A stretch of DNA of 64,000 bases from Streptomyces formicae (lineage in GTDB: Bacteria; Actinomycetota; Actinomycetes; Streptomycetales; Streptomycetaceae), in the NCBI RefSeq assembly GCF_002556545.1, contig NZ_CP022685.1:5124001-5188000 (forward strand). The letters run 5' to 3'. Each line of letters begins with the position of its first letter. Position 1 is the first letter of the stretch. The position numbers and the translations under genes are program-made. Below the pieces are notes generated by a model. It ran no database searches. It was given only the letters and a program-made list of their open reading frames with translations, and was not told the DNA's origin. Shown piece by piece: positions 1 to 7,826 of this stretch.

Positions 1-119
1 TGGCCGGGCAGTGCGGTGGGGTGCCGCCCGGGGGCGCCGCGCGCGGGCCGCTGGCGCGGTTCTGTGCCGCCTTCTGGGACCGGGTGCCGGTGGACAGCGC
101 GGCGGGAGGCGGCGCATGA
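1..119 (+). CDS. Septum-site-determining / CpaE-like protein, C-terminal end (partial)
   Basis: The frame starting at position 3 is open from the window edge and ends at TGA 117-119. It gives about 39 residues, with an aromatic patch FCAAFWDRVPVD near the end. The stop overlaps the ATG of the tadA-like gene (ATGA at 116-119), the usual sign of a translationally coupled upstream gene. In Streptomyces Flp/Tad loci this place is occupied by the ParA/MinD-like Ssd/CpaE protein, so that is the inferred identity. No domain can be seen in the fragment itself. Confidence 0.5.
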   Translation, partial: AGQCGGVPPGGAARGPLARFCAAFWDRVPVDSAAGGGA

Positions 120-1291
120 GCGCGGTGGTCGGGGCCCGGATGCTGGACGGGGTCAGGCAGTGGCTCGCGGAGAGCGGCACGGAGCCCACTCCGGCGCGCG
201 TCGCGGAAGCGCTCCGGGCCCAGGGTAAGGTGCTCGGGGACGCGGAAGTCCTCGGGGCGGCGGCGCAGTTGCGCTCGGAGCTGGTGGGGGCGGGACCTCT
301 TGAGCCGCTGCTCGCGGACGAGTCGGTGACCGACGTTTTGGTCTCCGCGCCCGACCGGGTGTGGGTGGACCGGGGCGGCGGCCTGGAGCTCACCGGGGTC
401 ACCTTCCGGGACGCGGCGGCGGTGCGGCGGCTCGCGCAGCGTCTCGCGGCCGTGGCGGGCCGCAGGCTCGACGACGCGAGGCCCTGGGCGGACGCCCGTC
501 TCCCGGACGGCACGCGGCTGCACGCGGTGCTGCCGCCGGTGGCCGTGGGCTCGACCTGCCTCTCGCTGCGGGTCGTGCGGCCGCGCGCCTTCACCCTCGC
601 GGAACTGATCGCGGCGGGGACGGTTCCGCCCGGTGGCGACCGGGTGCTGCGGGCCCTGCTCGACGCCCGTCTCTCCTTCCTGATCAGCGGGGGCACGGGC
701 AGCGGCAAGACGACGCTCCTGAGCGCGCTGCTCGGCCTGGTCGGGCCCAAGGAACGGATCGTCCTGGCCGAGGACTCGGCGGAGTTGAGGCCCGACCACC
801 CCCATGTGGTGCGTCTTGAGGCCAGGCCCGCGAACCAGGAAGGGGTCGGTCTCGTCGGCCTGGACGACCTGGTCCGCCAGGCGCTGCGGATGCGGCCCGA
901 CCGGCTGGTGGTCGGCGAGGTGCGAGGCCCGGAGGTGACCCATCTCCTTGCCGCGCTGAACACGGGCCACGAGGGCGGCTGCGGCACGGTGCACGCCAAT
1001 GCCGCGGCGGACGTGCCTGCCCGGCTCGAAGCCCTGGGCACGGCCGCGGGGCTCGACCGCACCGCCCTGCACAGCCAGTTGGCGGCGGCGCTCTCGGTGG
1101 TGATCCATCTCGTACGCGACCGCGCGGGCCGACGCAGGATCGCCGAGGTGCGCGTGCTGGAGCGGGCCGCTTCGGGCCTGGTGGTGACCGTGCCCGCGCT
1201 GCGGTGGGGAGAGCGGGCGTTCTTCAGGGAGTCGGGATGGCCCCGGTTGAACTCGCTCCTCGGGGGCGGTGCTTGGGGTGATGCGGGGTGA
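116..1291 (+). CDS. TadA/CpaF-type secretion ATPase
   Basis: This is the 391-residue hexameric ATPase that powers assembly of a Flp/Tad pilus or a related type II/IV secretion machine from the cytoplasmic face of the membrane. The P-loop SGGTGSGKTT is near residue 190, followed by an Asp-box/Walker B region (RMRPDRLVVGEVRGPE) and a conserved His region (GCGTVHANAAA). These are hallmarks of the GspE/VirB11 family. The ATG at 116 is preferred over one at 11 because it overlaps the upstream stop and starts where family members do. The gene overlaps the next by GTGA, so tadA-tadB-tadC form one coupled operon. Confidence 0.93.
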   Translation: MSAVVGARMLDGVRQWLAESGTEPTPARVAEALRAQGKVLGDAEVLGAAAQLRSELVGAGPLEPLLADESVTDVLVSAPDRVWVDRGGGLELTGVTFRDAAAVRRLAQRLAAVAGRRLDDARPWADARLPDGTRLHAVLPPVAVGSTCLSLRVVRPRAFTLAELIAAGTVPPGGDRVLRALLDARLSFLISGGTGSGKTTLLSALLGLVGPKERIVLAEDSAELRPDHPHVVRLEARPANQEGVGLVGLDDLVRQALRMRPDRLVVGEVRGPEVTHLLAALNTGHEGGCGTVHANAAADVPARLEALGTAAGLDRTALHSQLAAALSVVIHLVRDRAGRRRIAEVRVLERAASGLVVTVPALRWGERAFFRESGWPRLNSLLGGGAWGDAG

Positions 1292-2175
1292 GTACGCCGA
1301 TGTGGGCGGCCGCCCTCTGTGTAGGGGGCGCGGCCTGGCTGATGGGGGCGCGGGACCTGCGGGCGCGGCGAGTGCGGGTGGTGCTCGGGGGCGGTGGGCC
1401 GCAGGGGGCGGGTGGCTGGTCCTGGCGCAGGGCCGTCGCGGCAGGGCGGGGGCGGGTGCGGGTGCGACAGGAGTGGTGGTGCCTGGCGGTCGGGGTGGTC
1501 CTCGGGTTGCTGGGGGAGTCGGTGGTGCCGGTGGTCCTGGGAGCGGCGGGGGTGCCGCTCGCGCGACGCGTGCGGAGGGCCAGAGAGGCCCGGGGCGCGA
1601 GGGAGCGGCGGGGGGACGCGGTGATCGAGATGTGCGGGGTGCTCGCGGGTGAGGTGCGGGCGGGGCGACAGCCGGGGGAGGCGCTGCGGGTGGCTCTTGG
1701 TGAGGCGGAGGCAGAGGCAGAGGTGGCTGTGGGTGCGGAAGGTGGGGGTGGTGCGGCTCGGAGTGCGGTGTTGGCGGCGGCGCGGTTCGGCGGGGACGTT
1801 CCCGGGGCGTTGGGGGATGCGGCGAAGGAGCCCGGCGCCGAGGGGCTGCTCGGGCTCGCGGCGTGCTGGCGGGTGGCGGTGGATCGCGGCGCGGGGCTCG
1901 CGGCGGGGCTTGAACGCCTGGAGGCCGCGCTGCGCTCAGAGCGTGATCAACGAGCTGATCTGCGGGCTCAGTTGGCGGGCGCGCGCTCGACCGCCGTGAT
2001 GCTCGCGGGGCTGCCGCTGCTCGGCCTGCTGATGGGCACCGCGCTCGGCGCGGACCCACTGAGGGTGCTGCTGCACACGGGAGCGGGTCTCGGCTGCCTG
2101 GCGACGGGCGGAGTGCTGGAGGGCGCCGGGGTGTGGTGGGCGCTGCGGATCGTACGAGGGGCGGAGGGGCGATGA
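1288..2175 (+). CDS. TadB-like type II secretion F-family membrane protein
   Basis: The predicted protein has 295 residues. It has N-terminal hydrophobic segments, a cytoplasmic stretch rich in Arg and Ala, and a pair of C-terminal transmembrane helices (around SARSTAVMLAGLPLLGLLMG). This is the layout of the inner-membrane platform protein TadB, which works with TadA. The stretch EVRAGRQPGEALRVALGEAE resembles the T2SSF domain. The GTG start overlaps the tadA stop, and the gene ends overlapping tadC by ATGA. An internal ATG at 1300 is an alternative start. Sequence is low in complexity (Gly, Ala, Arg), as is common for this family in Streptomyces. Confidence 0.82.
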   Translation: MSTPMWAAALCVGGAAWLMGARDLRARRVRVVLGGGGPQGAGGWSWRRAVAAGRGRVRVRQEWWCLAVGVVLGLLGESVVPVVLGAAGVPLARRVRRAREARGARERRGDAVIEMCGVLAGEVRAGRQPGEALRVALGEAEAEAEVAVGAEGGGGAARSAVLAAARFGGDVPGALGDAAKEPGAEGLLGLAACWRVAVDRGAGLAAGLERLEAALRSERDQRADLRAQLAGARSTAVMLAGLPLLGLLMGTALGADPLRVLLHTGAGLGCLATGGVLEGAGVWWALRIVRGAEGR

Positions 2176-2957
2176 GGGGTGTCTACGGGCTGGGGGCGGT
2201 CGTGTGGGGTGTGGCGGCCGTGGTCTGGGTGGTGCTGACGGTGGTGGCGGCGAGGAGGGAGAGAGCGGCGCGGAGGAGGGCCGAGGAGGCGTTGGGGGTG
2301 CTGGTGACGCCTCCGGCGCGGGTGCGGCGGGAGCGGTGGCTCGGGCGGCTGGGCGGGGCGCGTGGGTGGCTCGCGGTGGCCGGGGCGGTGAGTGCGGGAT
2401 ACGTCCTGGTGGGCGGGGTGCCGGGGTTTCTCGTGGGGGTGGCTGCCGGGTACGGGGTGTGGCGCTGGCGGCGGGGGCGTGAGGTCGGGGAGGCAGGTCA
2501 GAGCGATGACCTGGAGGCGGCGCGGCAACTTCCTCTGGCGGCCGATCTGTTGGCGGCCTGCGTCGCCGCCGGGGCGAGCCCTGTGGCGGCCGCGCAAGCC
2601 GTCGGGGAGTCGCTGAGGGGGCCGGTGGGGGTGTGCCTGGCGAGGGGCGCGACCGAGTTGAGGTTCGGCGCCGAACCAGCCGACGCGTGGCGGAGGTTGG
2701 GTGCGATACCGGGCGCCGGGGCGCTGGCGCGGCTTCTGGAGCGGATGGGTGAGTCCGGCGCTCCGGCGGCGGAACCGGTGGCGCGCGTCGCCGCGGACGC
2801 GCGGGCCGAGCGGGGACGTACGGCGACGGCCGCGGCGCGGAGAGCGGCGGTGCTCATGACGGCGCCCGTGGGGCTGTGCTTCTTGCCCGCGTTCGTGGCG
2901 GTCGGGGTGCTGCCGGTGGTGATCGGGCTCGCGGACGGGTTGCTGAGCGTCGGCTGA
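2172..2957 (+). CDS. TadC-like type II secretion F-family membrane protein
   Basis: This 261-residue protein is the second platform component of the Flp/Tad system. It has an N-terminal membrane helix, two further helices near residues 75-105, a T2SSF-like domain (LPLAADLLAACVAAGASPVA) and a C-terminal membrane hairpin (VLMTAPVGLCFLPAFVAVGV). The start is set by the ATGA overlap with the tadB stop; an earlier in-frame ATG at 2133 lies inside tadB. A short gap of 50 bases then leads to the pilin-like gene. Confidence 0.82.
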   Translation: MRGVYGLGAVVWGVAAVVWVVLTVVAARRERAARRRAEEALGVLVTPPARVRRERWLGRLGGARGWLAVAGAVSAGYVLVGGVPGFLVGVAAGYGVWRWRRGREVGEAGQSDDLEAARQLPLAADLLAACVAAGASPVAAAQAVGESLRGPVGVCLARGATELRFGAEPADAWRRLGAIPGAGALARLLERMGESGAPAAEPVARVAADARAERGRTATAAARRAAVLMTAPVGLCFLPAFVAVGVLPVVIGLADGLLSVG

Positions 2958-3007
2958 AGCCGAAGTCGACGTCGATGTCGAGAAGTCGAACAACTGGTGT
3001 GAATTCC

Positions 3008-3223
3008 ATGGGGGTTGAGATGTGTGGACAGGTGTGGGTGCGGACGCTGCGGCGGTGGGCTCGAGCGGTGGGCCGGGACGCCGGGATGGTCACTTCCGAG
3101 TACGCGATGGGGCTGATCGCGGCGGTGGGGTTCGCCGGGCTGCTCTACAAGGTGGTGACGAGCGGGCAGGTCAGGGCGGCACTGCAAGCGGTGGTGGAGA
3201 AGGCGCTCGATGTCCAGTTCTGA
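3008..3223 (+). CDS. DUF4244 small pilin-like protein
   Basis: This 71-residue protein has a basic N-terminus, the motif GMVTSEYAMGLIAAVGFAGL and one hydrophobic helix. The E-Y pair at the start of the helix resembles Flp pilins (G/E-Y processing motif), and the length and context match DUF4244, the likely major pilin of actinobacterial Tad loci. ATG codons at 3008 and 3020 are both possible starts. The 3' end overlaps the next gene by 14 bases. It would be inserted in the membrane and perhaps cut by a TadV-type prepilin peptidase, which is not in this window. Confidence 0.8.
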   Translation: MGVEMCGQVWVRTLRRWARAVGRDAGMVTSEYAMGLIAAVGFAGLLYKVVTSGQVRAALQAVVEKALDVQF

Positions 3224-3617
3224 GAGGGCGGGCCCCGGGGGCCTGCGGCTCGGGGACCGGCGGCTCGGGGACCGGGGTTTCGTGACGGCGGAGGCGGCCG
3301 TGGTGTTGCCCACGCTGGTGCTGTTCACGATGGCGCTGGTCTGGGTGTTGCTGGCCGCGTCGGCGCAGATCCAGTGCGTCGACGCGGCCAGGGCCGGGGC
3401 ACGAGCGGTGGCCAGGCAGGACCCGGAGTCCGCGGCGGTGGCGGCGGCGCGGCAGGCGGCGCCGGGCGGGGCGAGCGTGTCCGTGCGGCGCGAGGGCGAC
3501 CTGGTGCGCGTGGAGGTCGCGGCGGACGCGCCGGGCCCGGCGGCACTCGGCATCGGGCTGCGCCTGCGGTCGGAGGCGGTGGCGTTGGCGGAGGAGACGG
3601 TGGGGGTGGGGGAGTGA
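3210..3617 (+). CDS. TadE-like pseudopilin
   Basis: This 135-residue protein has a short basic leader and the motif GFVTAEAAVVLPTLVLFTMALVWVLL near residue 24. That is the TadE signature: a glutamate after the cleavage site followed by one membrane helix. The rest (residues 50-135) would lie outside the membrane. The start overlaps the preceding gene and the stop overlaps the next by GTGA, so it belongs to the same operon. It is a probable minor pilin. Confidence 0.83.
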   Translation: MSSSERAGPGGLRLGDRRLGDRGFVTAEAAVVLPTLVLFTMALVWVLLAASAQIQCVDAARAGARAVARQDPESAAVAAARQAAPGGASVSVRREGDLVRVEVAADAPGPAALGIGLRLRSEAVALAEETVGVGE

Positions 3618-4087
3618 GGGGCGCGAGGCGGCGCGGTGCGGGGCGGGATCGGGGTGCGAGGTGGCGCGGTGCGGGTCCGGACCGGGGCGCGGCCACGGTG
3701 TGGGTGGTCGTCGTGATGGCCGCGCTCTGTGTGGTCTGTGGCGCGGTCCTCGCGATGTCGCAGGCGATCGTGGCCCGGCACCGGGCGGGCGGCGCGGCGG
3801 ACTTGGCGGCGCTCGCGGCGGCGGACCGCTGGGGCGAGGGGCGGGACGCGGCGTGTGACGCGGCCGGGAGGGTCGCGGCGGCGCAGGCGACACGGATGGT
3901 GCGGTGCGTCGTGCGCGGGCAGGTCTCCGAGGTCACGGTGACGGCGGAGGCGGGGCCCTTCGCCACGGAGGTGGGTGCGCGGGCGGGTCCTGCGGGTCCC
4001 GTCGGGGCGGACGAGGTGGTCGGCTCGGTGGAGTCGGTGCGCCCGGGTGCTCGTCCTACCCGGCAGCCGAGTCCGGTGCGTCCTTGA
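3614..4087 (+). CDS. TadE/TadG-like protein of the helicase/secretion neighbourhood (Rv3654c-like)
   Basis: This 157-residue protein has an Arg/Gly-rich leader and then GAATVWVVVVMAALCVVCGA, a membrane helix typical of the Rv3654c-type TadE-like family. The helix is followed by the conserved HRAGGAADLAALAAADRW segment seen in TadG-like proteins. The GTG start is set by overlap with the tadE stop. Its last 32 bases overlap the 3' end of the convergent helicase gene, the arrangement after which this family was named. Confidence 0.8.
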   Translation: MRGARRRGAGRDRGARWRGAGPDRGAATVWVVVVMAALCVVCGAVLAMSQAIVARHRAGGAADLAALAAADRWGEGRDAACDAAGRVAAAQATRMVRCVVRGQVSEVTVTAEAGPFATEVGARAGPAGPVGADEVVGSVESVRPGARPTRQPSPVRP

Positions 4088-6518
4088 GGAGGGTCGTGAG
4101 GAGGCGGACGGCGCCGCGTTTGTGCAGAGGGTCGTTGCCGTTGCCGCATTTGGGGGACTGGATGCAGGAGGGGCAGCCCGCCTCGCATTCGCAGGAGGCG
4201 ATGGCCTGGCGGGTGGCGGTGAGCCATTCGCGGGCCGTGTGGAAGGCCCGCTCGGCGAATCCGGCGCCGCCGGGGTGACCGTCGTAGACGAAGACCGTGG
4301 GAAGGAGGGTGTCCGGATGGAGGGGGATCGATACGCCGCCGATGTCCCAGCGGTCGCACGTGGCGAACAGCGGCAGCATGCCGATGGAGGCGTGCTCGGC
4401 GGCGTGCAGGGCGCCGCCGAGGATCTCGGGATTGACGCGGGCGGCGTCCAGTTGGTCCTCGGTGACGGTCCACCAGACCGCGCGGGTGCGCAGCGTCCGC
4501 GGGGGCAGGTCGAGCTTCGTCTCGCCGAGGACCTCGCCCGTGATGAGTTTCCTGCGCAGGAAGGAGACGACCTGGTTGGTGACTTCGACCGAGCCGTAGC
4601 ACAGGCGTCCCGCGCCCCAGGGGACCTCGACGTCCGTTTCCAGGATGGAGATCGCGGTGGTGTCGCGGGCGGTCGTGGAGTACGGCGGTACGGCCTCCTC
4701 GACGAGGGCGACCGAGTCCTCCAGGTCGAGGTGGCGCACGAGATACGTGAGGCCCTGGTGGAGGTGGACCGCTCCCTCGTGCACGGTGGTGTGCGCGGCG
4801 GAGGCGTCGACGGTGCCGAGCAGGCGTCCCGTGCCCTCCTCGACGATCTGGACCGGCTTGCCGCCCTCGCCGCGGATGTCGGTGAGGTCGGCGGCCCGTT
4901 CGCGGCGGGTCCAGTGCCAGGCCCTGGTGCGGCGGCGCAGCAGTTTCGCGGCCTCCAGCTGCGGGAGCAGTTCCTCGGTCGCCGGACCGAACAGGGTCAT
5001 GTCCTGGTCGGTGAGCGGGAGTTCCGCCGCGGCCGCGCAGAGGTGGGGCGCGAGGACGTACGGATTGTCGGGGTCCAGGACCGTCGACTCCACGGGCTGT
5101 TCGAACAGCGCCTCGGGATGGTGGACGAGATACGTGTCCAGCGGGTCGTCGCGGGCGACGAGGACGGCGAGGGCGCCCTGTCCGGAGCGGCCCGCCCGCC
5201 CCGCCTGCTGCCAAAGCGAGGCCCGCGTGCCCGGATATCCGGCGATGACGACGGCGTCCAACCCCGAGACGTCGACGCCCAGTTCGAGCGCGGTGGTGGC
5301 GGCGAGGCCGAGGAGCTCTCCGGAGTGCAGCGCACGCTCCAGGGCGCGGCGCTCCTCGGGGAGGTATCCGCCCCGGTAGGCGGCCACGCGGCGGACCAGG
5401 GAGCGGTCGACCTCGGCGAGGCGTTCCTGGGCGATCACCGAGATCAGTTCGGCGCCCCGCCGGGAGCGGACGAAGGCGACCGAGCGGACGCCCTGCACGG
5501 TGAGGTCGGTCAGCAGGTCCGCCGTCTCCGCGGTGGCGGTGCGGCGGACGGGGGCGCCCTTCTCGCCGTGGAGCTCGGTGAGCGGGGGCTCCCACAGGGC
5601 GAACACGAGGTCGCCGCGGGGTGAGGCGTCGTCGGCGACCTCGTGCACCGGGAGGCCGGTCAGGCGCTGCGCCGAGAGGGCCGGTTCGGCGGAGGTGGCG
5701 GAGGCGAGGAGGAAGACGGGCTCGGAGCCGTAGCGGGCGCAGAGGCGGCGCAGGCGGCGCAGGACCTGGGCGACGTGGGAGCCGAAGACGCCGCGGTAGG
5801 TGTGGCACTCGTCGATGACGACGTAGCGCAGCGCGCGCAGGAAGGAGGACCAGCGCGGGTGGGAGGGGAGTATCCCGCGGTGCAGCATGTCGGGGTTGGT
5901 CAGCACGTAATTGGCGTACTGGCGCACCCACTCGCGTTCCTCGACAGGGGTGTCGCCGTCGTACACGGCGGGCCGGATCGCGTTGCCGAGGGGGTCCGCG
6001 AGCTCGCGCACGGCCCGGCGCTGGTCGGCGGCGAGCGCCTTGGTCGGGGCCAGGTACAGGGCGGTCGTGCCGCGCCCGTTGGGGGCCTCGGAGCCGTCGA
6101 GCAGGGTGGAGAGCACGGGGGTGAGGTAGGCCAGGGACTTGCCGGAGGCGGTGCCGGTGGCGACGACCACGGATTCGCCGTCCAGGGCGTGCTCGGCGGC
6201 GCGTGCCTGGTGGGCCCACGGATGTTCGATGCCTGCCGCCTGGACAGCGGAAATGACCTCGGATCGGATGCGGTCGGGCCAGACGGCATACCGAGCCGCA
6301 CGTGGGGGCAAGTGCTCCGTATGAGTGACGCGCGAAGCACGGCTCGGCCCCGCGGTGAGCCGGTCCAGGACCGTCCGCGGGGGCGTGTGTGCCGGGGCGC
6401 CCGAAGAGGGTCCTCCGGGAGGCGATTTTTTGGCCATCGGCACCGAGTGTGTCACTGGCGGGATGGACAATGGTCCGAAGGCGTCGTGCTCGCCTGCCGG
6501 TAAGTGATTGAATGCCAT
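4056..6518 (-). CDS. DECH-box superfamily II DNA helicase with C-terminal DUF1998 (SftH/MrfA-like)
   Basis: This 820-residue protein unwinds or translocates on DNA with ATP and is probably a repair helicase. Visible motifs in order are the Q-like region HPWAHQARAAEHAL, Walker A VVATGTASGKSLAYL near residue 120, motif Ia APTKALAADQRR, DECH box VIDECHTYRG, SAT motif LLASATSAEP, motif V ATTALELGVDVSGLD, and motif VI QQAGRAGRSG. The C-terminus has four cysteines in CECEAGCPSC, the metal site of DUF1998. Mycobacterial SftH and Bacillus MrfA have this architecture. The gene is divergent from bldG, with an 80-base gap. A later in-frame ATG at 6437 is an alternative start. Confidence 0.9.
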   Translation of the reverse strand: MAFNHLPAGEHDAFGPLSIPPVTHSVPMAKKSPPGGPSSGAPAHTPPRTVLDRLTAGPSRASRVTHTEHLPPRAARYAVWPDRIRSEVISAVQAAGIEHPWAHQARAAEHALDGESVVVATGTASGKSLAYLTPVLSTLLDGSEAPNGRGTTALYLAPTKALAADQRRAVRELADPLGNAIRPAVYDGDTPVEEREWVRQYANYVLTNPDMLHRGILPSHPRWSSFLRALRYVVIDECHTYRGVFGSHVAQVLRRLRRLCARYGSEPVFLLASATSAEPALSAQRLTGLPVHEVADDASPRGDLVFALWEPPLTELHGEKGAPVRRTATAETADLLTDLTVQGVRSVAFVRSRRGAELISVIAQERLAEVDRSLVRRVAAYRGGYLPEERRALERALHSGELLGLAATTALELGVDVSGLDAVVIAGYPGTRASLWQQAGRAGRSGQGALAVLVARDDPLDTYLVHHPEALFEQPVESTVLDPDNPYVLAPHLCAAAAELPLTDQDMTLFGPATEELLPQLEAAKLLRRRTRAWHWTRRERAADLTDIRGEGGKPVQIVEEGTGRLLGTVDASAAHTTVHEGAVHLHQGLTYLVRHLDLEDSVALVEEAVPPYSTTARDTTAISILETDVEVPWGAGRLCYGSVEVTNQVVSFLRRKLITGEVLGETKLDLPPRTLRTRAVWWTVTEDQLDAARVNPEILGGALHAAEHASIGMLPLFATCDRWDIGGVSIPLHPDTLLPTVFVYDGHPGGAGFAERAFHTAREWLTATRQAIASCECEAGCPSCIQSPKCGNGNDPLHKRGAVRLLTTLLKDAPDSAAG

Positions 6519-6598
6519 CGCGGCTGGCGATCCGTCCTGGGGGCTCTGCCGAGGTGTCCCGAGGGATGACCGCTCGATAGCAAGGTGCTGGAGGATCC

Positions 6599-6940
6599 GT
6601 GGACCTGTCCCTGTCGACCCGTACCGTCGGCGATCGTACGGTCGTCGAGGTCGGTGGCGAAATCGACGTATATACCGCGCCCAAGCTGCGCGAGCAGTTG
6701 GTCGAGTTGGTGAACGACGGCAGTTTCCATCTTGTCGTCGACATGGAGGGCGTGGACTTCCTCGACTCCACCGGACTCGGCGTGCTGGTCGGCGGCCTGA
6801 AGCGCGTGCGTGCCCATGAGGGCTCGCTGCGCCTGGTCTGCAACCAGGAGCGCATTCTCAAGATCTTCCGCATTACCGGCCTCACCAAGGTGTTCCCCAT
6901 TCACACCTCGGTCGAGGAAGCGGTCGCGGCCACCGACTGA
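6599..6940 (+). CDS. bldG: Anti-sigma factor antagonist BldG
   Basis: This 113-residue STAS-domain protein is essential in Streptomyces for aerial growth and antibiotic production. The phosphorylatable serine lies in the classic motif [17 protein letters not shown], near residue 57. The length and sequence fit BldG very closely, and the neighbours (helicase upstream, anti-sigma gene and H+-pyrophosphatase downstream) match the S. coelicolor locus. The start is GTG at 6599 with GGAG nine bases upstream. BldG binds and releases several anti-sigma factors according to its phosphorylation. The next gene, 130 bases downstream, encodes its cognate partner and is known to be partly co-transcribed with it. 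Confidence 0.97.
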
Positions 6941-7070
6941 GTGCCGGTCGGCCCAGGCCGACCGACCGAGAGCCGGACGTTCCGGGCCCCGGCCCGGGAC
7001 GGCAGTACAGCAGGGGACCGGGCCTGCGGCCCGGCCCCCTGACAGCACGCGCGTATGTCGAGGGGGATGC

Positions 7071-7511
7071 ATGGCCACCGTTGAACTCCGCTTCAGCGCG
7101 CTGCCTGAGCACGTCAGGACCGCTCGCCTGGTGGCGGCCGCGGTCGCGCGCAGGGCCGGGGTGGACGAGGCCGTTCTCGACGAGGTGAGGCTCGCGGTCG
7201 GCGAGGCCTGCACGCGTGCCGTCGGACTTCATCAGAGCGCCGGTGTCACCGAGCCGGTGCGGGTCGCGCTGATCGAGGACGAGAAGCAGTTCTCCATCGA
7301 GGTCGGCGACGAGGCGCCACGCGCCGCTCCCGGTGACCGGGCGCCCGGTGCGTCGGCCGGTGCCGGCGAGGACCTGGAGGCCGAGGGCGAGGACGAGATG
7401 GGTCTCGCCGTCATCAGCGGTCTCGTGGATGACGTGGAGGTCACCGCGGGCGCGTCCGGTGGCTTGATCCGGATGAGCTGGCCGACGGCTCCCGTCTCCC
7501 TTCTGCCCTGA
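7071..7511 (+). CDS. Anti-sigma factor of the BldG locus (HATPase_c_2 / RsbW-like)
   Basis: This 146-residue protein resembles the SpoIIAB/RsbW kinase fold and corresponds to S. coelicolor SCO3548 by position. The N-box region reads VRLAVGEACTRAVGLH: the asparagine that binds Mg-ATP in active kinases is replaced by Arg. The G1 box (usually DxGxG) is degenerate as VGDEAPRAAPG, and an acidic, Gly/Ala-rich insert (residues 85-110) follows it. The G2-like segment EMGLAVISGLVDDVEV is kept. The protein may therefore bind BldG or a sigma factor without acting as a kinase. ATG start at 7071 with AGGGGGA six bases before it. A strong terminator follows. Confidence 0.88.
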   Translation: MATVELRFSALPEHVRTARLVAAAVARRAGVDEAVLDEVRLAVGEACTRAVGLHQSAGVTEPVRVALIEDEKQFSIEVGDEAPRAAPGDRAPGASAGAGEDLEAEGEDEMGLAVISGLVDDVEVTAGASGGLIRMSWPTAPVSLLP

Positions 7512-7584
7512 GATCCGGGGCCTCCCGCCCCGACGTATCCGGACTCTCCCGTCCGGTTCCCCGGGAGCTGTCGCAGGCCGACGC

Positions 7585-7626
7585 AGGCCCTGTCACCACC
7601 ACGGTGAACAGGGCCTTTTCTTTTTC
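7585..7626 (+). terminator. Rho-independent terminator after the bldG operon
   Basis: AGGCCCTGT pairs with ACAGGGCCT, extended inside by CACC/GGTG, and a T-rich tail runs from 7616 to 7625. This is the best canonical terminator in the window. It separates the bldG operon from the pyrophosphatase gene. Confidence 0.85.
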
Positions 7627-7778
7627 TGATCATTTAACGGCCTAGATCGACGATCTTTCGTCAACGCTTTTGAGGCATTACTGCTTTCGGGGTCAATCCG
7701 GGCCGACGATCATTTGCTGAGTAGCAATCTCAGGTCAATTCCGTTTGTGGCGCTCTGTTTTGATCAGGTTCCGCTCCC

Positions 7779-7784
7779 TACAAT
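7779..7784 (+). promoter_or_regulatory. Candidate -10 element (TACAAT) upstream of the H+-pyrophosphatase gene
   Basis: A near-consensus TACAAT lies 43 bases before the ATG at 7827, inside a stretch of unusually AT-rich DNA (7625-7800). At a 17-base spacing the -35 would be TGTTTT, which is weak. Only the -10 is convincing. Confidence 0.4.
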
Positions 7785-7826
7785 CCGTCCACATCTTGAG
7801 CTCAGCCCAAGCGTCAAGGAGGACGA

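Noticed and set aside
3325..6900. A minus-strand open frame of 1191 codons over the TadE-like and helicase genes
   Set aside because: It is Pro/Arg-rich with no domain and is the shadow frame of the true helicase gene, whose motifs are clear in another frame.
7744..7784. Complete -35/-10 promoter pair before the pyrophosphatase gene
   Set aside because: TTGATC and TACAAT are only 13 bases apart, too close, so only the -10 was kept at low confidence.
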